A stretch of 64,000 bases of DNA from Undaria pinnatifida. Lineage: Eukaryota > Sar > Phaeophyceae > Laminariales > Alariaceae. The stretch spans positions 2,205,516-2,269,515 of the forward strand of contig JABAKD010000007.1 in NCBI GenBank assembly GCA_012845835.1, read 5' to 3'. This document shows positions 11,801-20,700 of this stretch, in pieces. The notes under the pieces are model-generated. The model was not told where the DNA came from, did not search any database, and saw only the letters and a program-made list of their open reading frames with translations. Within the stretch, counting starts at the first letter, position 1. The number at the start of each line of letters is the position of its first letter. Made by a program: the position numbers and the translations under genes.

Positions 11801-14800
11801 CAGGTGTTTGCCAACTACGGGACTGCTGCGCAACAGGCGCGATGGTTGGCGCCGCTGCTTCAAGGTGGTAAAAAACTGGTAGAAAAACTGTAGACTACTG
11901 CTGTATCATAGTGGTAGCGGTCTTCGATATCTATAGGAATTATTGCTTTTTTAAAGCTAATCTGTTGGCCGTTTTGCACGGGGGGGGTAAGGGGGGTTGG
12001 TTTCTATTTTTTTTTCTTTGACGCTCGGGGAGACGATATGGGATCGTTTTTTTCGATGTATGGAAGAATCGAAGTTTCGATATTTATTTCGTACAGTATC
12101 GAGCGCATTTTCCCTTCCCTTCCCAGGTATCCGGGCGTCTTTTTGCTGGTGCTGAACGAACAGTCTCGACGCATTGGCTGTGTCGACTAACGAAATCGAA
12201 ATCGTATCGATTTGTTTGTTTCGTTTATTGGTATATGTATCGTTTTTTTCGTGTCCATTACACAACAATTCATTAATTATTTCCTCCACGACCATAATAA
12301 ATATTTGGCCTCATATGTGAGTTAGCAAAGTTCGATGAAAATCGACGAGCATAAAAAGCTGATAAAACGATTAAAATGCTGAGCCCTATTCGCAATAAAA
12401 ACGAAAGGCACGCACCGAGGGGGGGAGGGAAGGGAAGGCACCTGTGACCACGGCTTTTGTCCAGAAGGTCGCTTGAGAATAAAACCTCTTACGAGTTGAG
12501 CTGGAAAGGAAGAGTGATGATAAAAAACAAGGAAAAAAAACGTCGTAATGTTGTCCGCAGGATCTCGCGCAGCAGGATACTTGACATTTGTTACTGTCGT
12601 CCACTTGCATGCGTTTTTTTTTTCGCGCATCTCCTCTTTTTTCTTCGCACGTTTCCTTTCTCCTTCTCCCTCTCTAGTCGTAGCTCAGATCCGGGGTCAC
12701 TAAGCAGGCTCTTCTCCCCCCTCCCCACTACGGTGCATGCCTTCTTTTTTATCGCGAGATTATTCCAGCTTTTTCTTTCCTCGTCGACTCGCATCGAATT
12801 GTGCCTACCCACGCTTGGTGGTTGGTGATCGATGTAGGGCGTTGTACAGTCGAGCTTCAACGGTTTGGACTCGGGTCCCTACGTTTTCTTGCGGTATAAG
12901 CTACAAACTGGCATTACTGCGCAATTATTAATTATTCCGTACCTGGTATTTTGATCTTTAGATGCATCCATCACATCACTATCAGTACTACCACCGTAAG
13001 ATTTAAGCTAAGAGCCTGCGGCTTGCGCCTGCCTCCTGTCTTCAAACGAACAGTCAACGGCTGTGCTACAGAAGTGCCACCGCCGTTGCAGTTGCTGCGT
13101 TCATCATCATGGACCAGCCCTCTCGCTGACTGCTGCATCATCACGCCCGGAATGATTGCTTCGGTTGTTTGATGACTGTTTTTTCGGGTGTCGTTCACAC
13201 TCGAGCGTCTCCATTCTTCGCCCCCCACTCCTTTCGTTGTAACCACTGTTAAAAGCTAGTATTGTATATTGTATCCTGTATTCCGTCCCATTTTGTGCGT
13301 TTGTACTTTGTCCAGGTGGTTATTTCGTTATTTCAGTATCATGCCGTTTTCCCTTTTGCTGCTGTGCCTTATTTCGCTGCACTTAATCCATGCTACCCTG
13401 TAATTTTGTATAGCAATCCGGTGTACCCTACGCATGATACTCCGTTGGCCGTTTACTAGTATACGCCGTGCGGTGTCCCCTTGTACCCTCTTTGTCGCTG
13501 CATTTTTCTTCGTTGTACCCTATGTTCCGTTGTGTATCGTTCCCTCGTGCCTTATACTGGTATACATTGTTCAGATGTACATTATTCGGTTGTACGATCC
13601 CTTCCGTGGTATAGCTCAGTGCCCTTGCACGTTGTGTTTTATGTACGTTCTTCCGGAACCTGGAATTGATATGTTATTGATAGTTATTGTCCAGCTGTGT
13701 CCTAGTTTCCGTTGTACGTTATGTCGTTGCGCCTTATTCAGGTATACCTTCTTCTGGTGTACAGTGTTCCGTTGTACTTTTTTCAGGTGTCCATTAATGC
13801 GTTGCAGCTTATTCCGTTGCGCCTTATTCCCATGTACCTTACTCCGATGTACCTTTTCGGTATGTTCTATTTTCCGTTGTACCTCATTCCGGCGTGTCTT
13901 GCTCCGTTGTACTTTGTTCAGGAATTCGCTGTTCAGTTGTAGTTCATTCCGGTGTACCTTTTCCCCATCTACACTATTTGCCGTTTTACTGTATTTCATC
14001 AAGTATTATTTGCTCAGTTACCCATTCTTCCGTTGTACCTTTTTCTATTGTACCTTTTCCCGCTGTACCTTGTTCCGGTGTTCCTTTTCCCGGTACTCCT
14101 GGTACAGCAGTACTCCGTTGTACGTTATTCCGTTGGACGTCTATTTTCTAGTTTTGATAACACCAAATACAGGAGCTTTCGAGTAGCCTGGAGTTTACGC
14201 GGACCACCCAACGCTCACAAGATGACGACAGTTACCAATACCCTGCTGCGCGAGTTCCTTCCGATAACTGTACTTTTTATTACCTTTTGCTGTGTACCTT
14301 TTTCTTTGTTGCGTGTTGCACCTTATTCCGATGTACCTTATTATGGACAGGCACGATCCGGAGCGCGTTTCTGACGGCCGAGCCTGCCGTGGCGAGTTTA
14401 GACGCGATGGATGTTGCCTGCTGGCTTCGCAGAGAGAATGGCATGTACTCTATTCCGTTACATCCTATTCCGTTGTGCCTTATTCCGTTGTAACTTATTT
14501 CCGTGTACCTTAATGTGGACAGGCACAATCCGGAGCGCGTTTCTGATGACCGAGCCTGCCGTGGCGAGTTCAGACGCGACGAACATCGCCTGTTCTGTAA
14601 GGAGAGAAGATGGTATGTACGTTATCAATGGCCGGAAGTGGTGGAGTTCTGGGGCGATGGACCCGCGATGCAAGGTATTATTTCGAGGTCAAGTTTTTGA
14701 TATGTAGCGCGATAACTGTGGTTGTTCTGGGATTTCGATCGTATCTAGATACATGTAGATACTAAGTACCTGGTATGGGTTTAGGGGAGTCGTGATGTAA

Positions 14801-17681
14801 TGATACAATGCCATTATTCTATTATTTTGCTAGTATCAAGACCCCGTCCCGGCAGCCCTCATAGCCCTCTCAAGACCGACGCCTGCAGTAGCTCCATTCC
14901 CAGCCTCAAATCCCATTCCGAAATGCCAGGCCTGAATTCCGGGGATGGCTCCTACATATACTCGCAGCCATGATATATTTACCGCCTGCATACTTGTGAT
15001 TATATATGCAGTGGGATATCCTCGGTTACCCGATTTAAGAACACCTCGGAACAGGCCAGTGCTACCGCTCTTATCTTCGTGACGCTCTTATCTCAGATTG
15101 GGTTTAATATAGGTTTTACTGTAGGCGTCACGACCATCCAGGGTCTGGTATAGGCGCCACGAGACGGGACACGGCGATTTGACCGCGCTCCCAAGTCCGT
15201 GTTTCATGATGGACGCTCTGAAATCGGGTACCGCGCTACTGTGACCCATGGTACTATTAATAGTAGTACGATACAGGTGCACCATTAGCTTTGTTTTCTG
15301 AGGCTCGCAACCTGTTGAGGAGCTCTACTATTATTAATAGTATACTATACATACTAGTACATACTATACGTACCGCACACAAGAACCGATTTTGAGTAAA
15401 CCAAACGAACAAACCCGTGACCTAGGTACACAACAGCTTACCTACTGCCAAAAAGACGGACGATATTCCGACACGAAGGACATTCCGACGGCTTTGGGTT
15501 AAGGAGCCCGATTATTCATCAAACAGTTTAGCCAAAAAGAGGTACAGTACGTCTAGCGTTTTTAGCCTAAAATAGGTACAGTACCTCTAACGTAGCACGC
15601 GCCACCCTACTCTATATACAAGCGCAAAAATCGGCGCGCTTCGCGAGCCTTATTTTTTCTATTATTGGACTGCGCCGAGCGAAGACCGTGCCAGGTAGAA
15701 GGTATCTACAGAGATTGTTGCATTTGTGACAGTAACGAAGGGGGGAATCCGCTGACGTACCAGACTCGGTGGAGTAGTGGAGGAAGCGAGATGTGTAGTA
15801 CCTCCGTACCTGGTGGTAGGGGGTGCGGAACCTAATCGAGGTCGTCAATGACCTGCACACGGTGGTGGCGAAGCTTACCACGGTGACGAAAAATATGCAG
15901 GTACCTGGAACCATACATACCACCAGGAATAATGAGCCCCAGTGAAGGCCCAGAATCGATAACTCCTGCGCGTTACTCGCCCAGAGCGCCCAGAGCGCCG
16001 GGAGCACAGTATCCTTTATTTGGAGGCCGAACTCGATCCCCAGCACTGATATACATATGGTATACTAGGTATCCCTGTTCGAAAATTGCCTCCAAACTGC
16101 CTCTCTCTCCTGCCTCGTGTGGTGCGGGTCAGCTATCACGCGGCAGTGGCAAACAGATAATTCGAGGTAGCAGCAGCAGCAGCACTCACCCATGTACGAA
16201 ACGGCCCCCACCCACTCACCTAACCACCCGTCCACCCACCGAATAACCCGCGCACCCATCAAACACCCCAACCACCATGTGCTACAACAGCTGTACAGCA
16301 GTACGTAGAGCAGCAAACAGTTGTGGTATTTTGTCAGCGAACTGGAAGTGGATATCATGTTGTGTGTTCCTTCCTTGTTCCTTGCTCGCTGAACTCTTCT
16401 GTTGTGCGGTGGCTTTCTGCTTTTTTGAGAATCTTAACTATGTTTGAAGAGTTTGGTGAGATGATATCATAGATGATAGTCACTGAACTTGCAGAACCAG
16501 TGCGGCGGGACTGTGGGGTTCACCCGAGGGGCAACTCTCGCCGCATGCGCCTCGCCTCCTGATTGGACGAGGACGGGCGGGGGGGGGGGCGATGATGGGG
16601 CTTCTCTGAGCTGCTGCTGCCGTTGTAGTATTTTGTCGGCGAAATGGAAGCCGATAACGTGTTGGTGCGGTTGTTGCGTTACATATATGTTGCTTCCTTG
16701 CTCCTTCCTGCCCAACTCGACTATTGTGCGGTGGGTTTCTGCTGTTTCGGTAATCGAGTTGGGCTGGAATTCTGGAAGCTGATTTGCGACGACGCTATTG
16801 ATGAGTATGATGGGATGACACGGCACTTGCCGAACCGGTGCGGCGGGACTAAAATATACCGATACCTGGAACCTGGTGCATATATACATACCGCCAGGAA
16901 TACTATCAACCCACAGTAAAGGCCCAAAAACGACTACTTCTACTACGCGCACCTCGCCCAGATCAGAGGGAGCATAGTACCCTTTACGTGGTGGTCGAAC
17001 TTGACCCCCAACACTGATATACATACGGTGTATCCCTGTTCGGAAATTGCCTCCAAACTGCCTCTCTCTGCTGCCTCGTGTGGTGCGGGTCAGCTTCCAC
17101 ACAGCAGTGGCAGGCAGATACCTCGAGGTAGCAGCAGCAGCAACAGCAGCAGCAACAGCAGCAGCAGCAGCACTCAGCCATGTACGAAGCGACCCCCACC
17201 CACCCACCTAATCACCCACCCACCAACCCACCGACTAACCCGTCTCCCCGTCAAGCACCACAAGCACCATGTGCTACAGGCGTACGACAGAACGTAGATC
17301 AGCAAAAAACAGTTTGTGGTCTTTTATCGGCGAACTGGAAGCGAATGCCGTGTTGGTGCGGTTGTCGTGTTGAGTGCTTTGCTTCCTTGCTCCTTGCTCC
17401 TGAACGCTTCTGTTGGCGGTGGGTTTCTGCTTCGATAATCAATCCTGCATGCTGAAGTTACAACCACTCTATCTATTCATGAACATTTAGGTGATAGTTG
17501 CTAAAGTTGCTGAACCGTGCGGCGGGACTGGGGGGTTCCCCCCAGGGGCAACTCCCGCCGCGCGCGCCTCACCCCCTGATTGGCCGAGGGCGGGCGGGGG
17601 GGGGGGGCTCGGCCAATGGGATTGGGACTCGGAAAACGCAGGGATGAAAGCCATAAGCCTATTGTATTATATATATTTACG

Positions 17682-17715
<34 letters not shown>

Positions 17716-20700
17716 TATGTGCAAGGTTGCCATCGTGATGTGCCGCCACGAGGGTTCGGAGTGGGAGGCAAAGGGGTCCCACGGGCGGCACAGCATGGTT
17801 GTAGTCCCGATGGACACTCCTGGCGTTAGGCCGATTCGCGCGCTCAAGGTGTTCGGGTATGATGACGCGCCCCATGGTCATGCGGAGGTTGACCTCAAGT
17901 GAGTCAGCAATAACAAGAGGTGTTATGTAACCGTAAAAACGTATACCTCGCTCCCCACGGTCACGTGGAGGTTGACCTCAAGTTAGTCAGCAATAAATAA
18001 GGGCATTGTATAGCCAAAAAGAGGTGTACCGCGCTCCTCACGGTCATGCAGCAGTTGACCTCAAGTGAGTCATAAACAAATAAGGGAGTATGTAGCCAGA
18101 AAAAGGTGTACCGCATTCCCACGGTCACGCGGCAGTTGGTCTCTTAAGTTATCCAGCAATAAACACGGGCGTTATATAGCCGTAAAAAGGTGTACCGCGC
18201 TATACCGCGCTCCCCATGGTCACGCGGAGGTTGACCTCAAGTGAGTCCGCAATGACAAGCGGCGGTATATAGACAAAAAAAGGTGTACCGCGCTTTCCAC
18301 GGTCACGCGAAGGTTGACCTCAGTGAGTCAGCAATAAATGCGGGCGTTACACAGCCGCAAAAGGCATACCGCGCTCCCCAAGGTCACGCGGAGGTTGACC
18401 TCAAGTGAGTCGGCAACAAGAAAAGGCGTTACATAGCCGTAGCAAATTATACTGTGCAATACCACGCTCCGCATGGTCACGCGGAAGTCGACTTCACGTG
18501 AGTCAGCAATGAAAAAAGGCGGTACAGAAAAACGTATACCGCGCTCCCCATGGCCACGCGGAGGTTGACCTCAATCAAGTGAGTCAGCAAGCAGCAAACG
18601 TTGGCTGGTTGCGGAGGAGTTACATACATGCTACCTGTCCGAGTTTTGTTTTTCTTAATTTTTTTAGAGTGTGTTAAATTTCCGAAACACTGCCTGTGGC
18701 TCTTCGTACGTAAACCGTTCACCCCATTCTGAAGACATGTAGAAACTATGCTGCGATGACAGCAGCGACCAAACCACGCAAACCAGGCTGATGGGGTAGG
18801 CTTGGTGTCCTAAATGCACCGCATGGAGCTGTAAGACAAGGCGGTACTCGTATTGCTGAACATACTCTTCATAGACGTTGGACTAGATAATTATCGTCGG
18901 TGCTTGTCGGTGTCAGTATGCATGGGTCTCAAAGGGGTTAACCCCTGGTGCAAGCTCACCTCACCACGTGTTAGGGTTGAGATTTGGAGTGTGATTTTTT
19001 TTGCAGAAGCAAAGCAGCGAAGGATAACTATGAAACTTGTTGGAAGTCTCCATATTTTTATACTTGATGTTTCAATTTTTTTTATTTTTTTTTCATCCTC
19101 CGGCGGATGGGGAAAAATAAAGCTTTAGCTCACCACACTTCCACGTATTTTCATACGCGTCGTGTGTCGATTTAACTCAGTTGCTTTCGCAGCCCAACGC
19201 TAGCTGGCGCACCCTTCGGGTCCCATTGTGGGTATAGCGTAAGCTGTCCCTATCATCAGTAATGTTTCAAAGTATTTCGACTTACAACCGCTTGAAAAGT
19301 GTTCAATAAAATTGTGGGAATTTTCCATGCCGCGCTTCCGCGCTTCCTCGCTGCCAGGGACGTGCGAGTGCCGCTGTCCAGCATCATCCTAGGGGAGGGA
19401 AGGGGCTTCGAGATCGCTCAGGGAAGGCTAGGGCCCGGCAGGGTGCACCATTGCATGCGCGCCGTCGGAATGGCGGAGCGCGCCTTGGCTGCCTTTGTTA
19501 AACGCTCCCGGTAAGACAGATCTGTTCTAATCTAGAACATCTATACCCTATAGTTGTCGTCGGAACGGCGGAACGCACCTTGGCGGCCTTCGTCAAGCGC
19601 TCTACAGTAGATACCTAGGTAATATAGATAACCTACATCCTACGTTTGCCACCGGAATGGCGCACCTTGGAGGCTTTTGTCAAGTGTTCCCGGCAAGACA
19701 GGTCAAGATCTACATCATATGGATCATGTAGATCCTCTACTTGCCATCGGAATGATAGAAGGCCCTTTAGCGGCCTTTGTCGAGCCCCCCCGGCATCATG
19801 CACCGTTTTTTCTTGACGATGACGACCGGCAATGTGTGACAAAGCGTGCAATTGCTGTTGTATCATAGTATGGGGGTGGCTGTTGGGTCACCGGCGGGGT
19901 ATATATGTGATAGTGTTCACGCATCGGACAGACGGCCATGTAGATCGGATCTAGGTCCTGCAGTTGCCGTCGGAATGGCGGAGCGCGCCGTAGCGGCCTT
20001 TGTCAAGCACTCCCGGTAAGACCTTGCATGTTGCTTTTTTTTTTCTTGACAAAGACGAGCGGGGGGGGAATATGCTACGATGGGACCTCTTCACCTGAGA
20101 AGTTCTCTACCTCACCAAAACTCACCAAAAATGACTCGTGAGAAAAGTGAAAGTGTAAAACCCGTTTTTTTTTTTTCTTCGCACACATCTACTTTCCAGC
20201 TTCTGGACAAGCGGTGGTCACAGGTGTCGTCCCTTCTCCCCCCCGGTTTTTGCCTTCAATTTTTATCGCGCATAGGGTTCAGCAATCCCGCTGCTCGTCG
20301 GTTTTTCATCGATTGTTGCTATACTTACGCTCTCGCACTTTCCGCAAAAGTCGATTTGTGCACAAGAAAAAGTCCCCACCAATTTATACGAGTATGCACT
20401 CGGGGGGATTCGAACTCACGAAACTGACCAATACCAGGCTCGAGGATAACCTGATACGCCACCGGGGCGACCGGCATACAATCCCATGGCCTACTATTAA
20501 TACTAGGTATTTGACGAATGGTACTGTTTAACCCACACGATTTTCCAACGCTATTCGGAAGTTCTCCGTTTTTCAGTAAGAACCGTTTTGACCGAAACGT
20601 GACACGCCTATCGTAACATGCATTAGGGCGGGAGGGCAGAGCTCGCCTGCAAGGCTGTGTCTTACGGCGTTGGAGTTGTTTCACTTCTACCCCCCCCTCC

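Noticed and set aside
13434-14186. 250-codon cysteine-rich frame and its minus-strand counterpart
   Set aside because: They follow exactly the period of a 15-bp minisatellite and contain nothing else; they lie in an intron of the ACAD gene.
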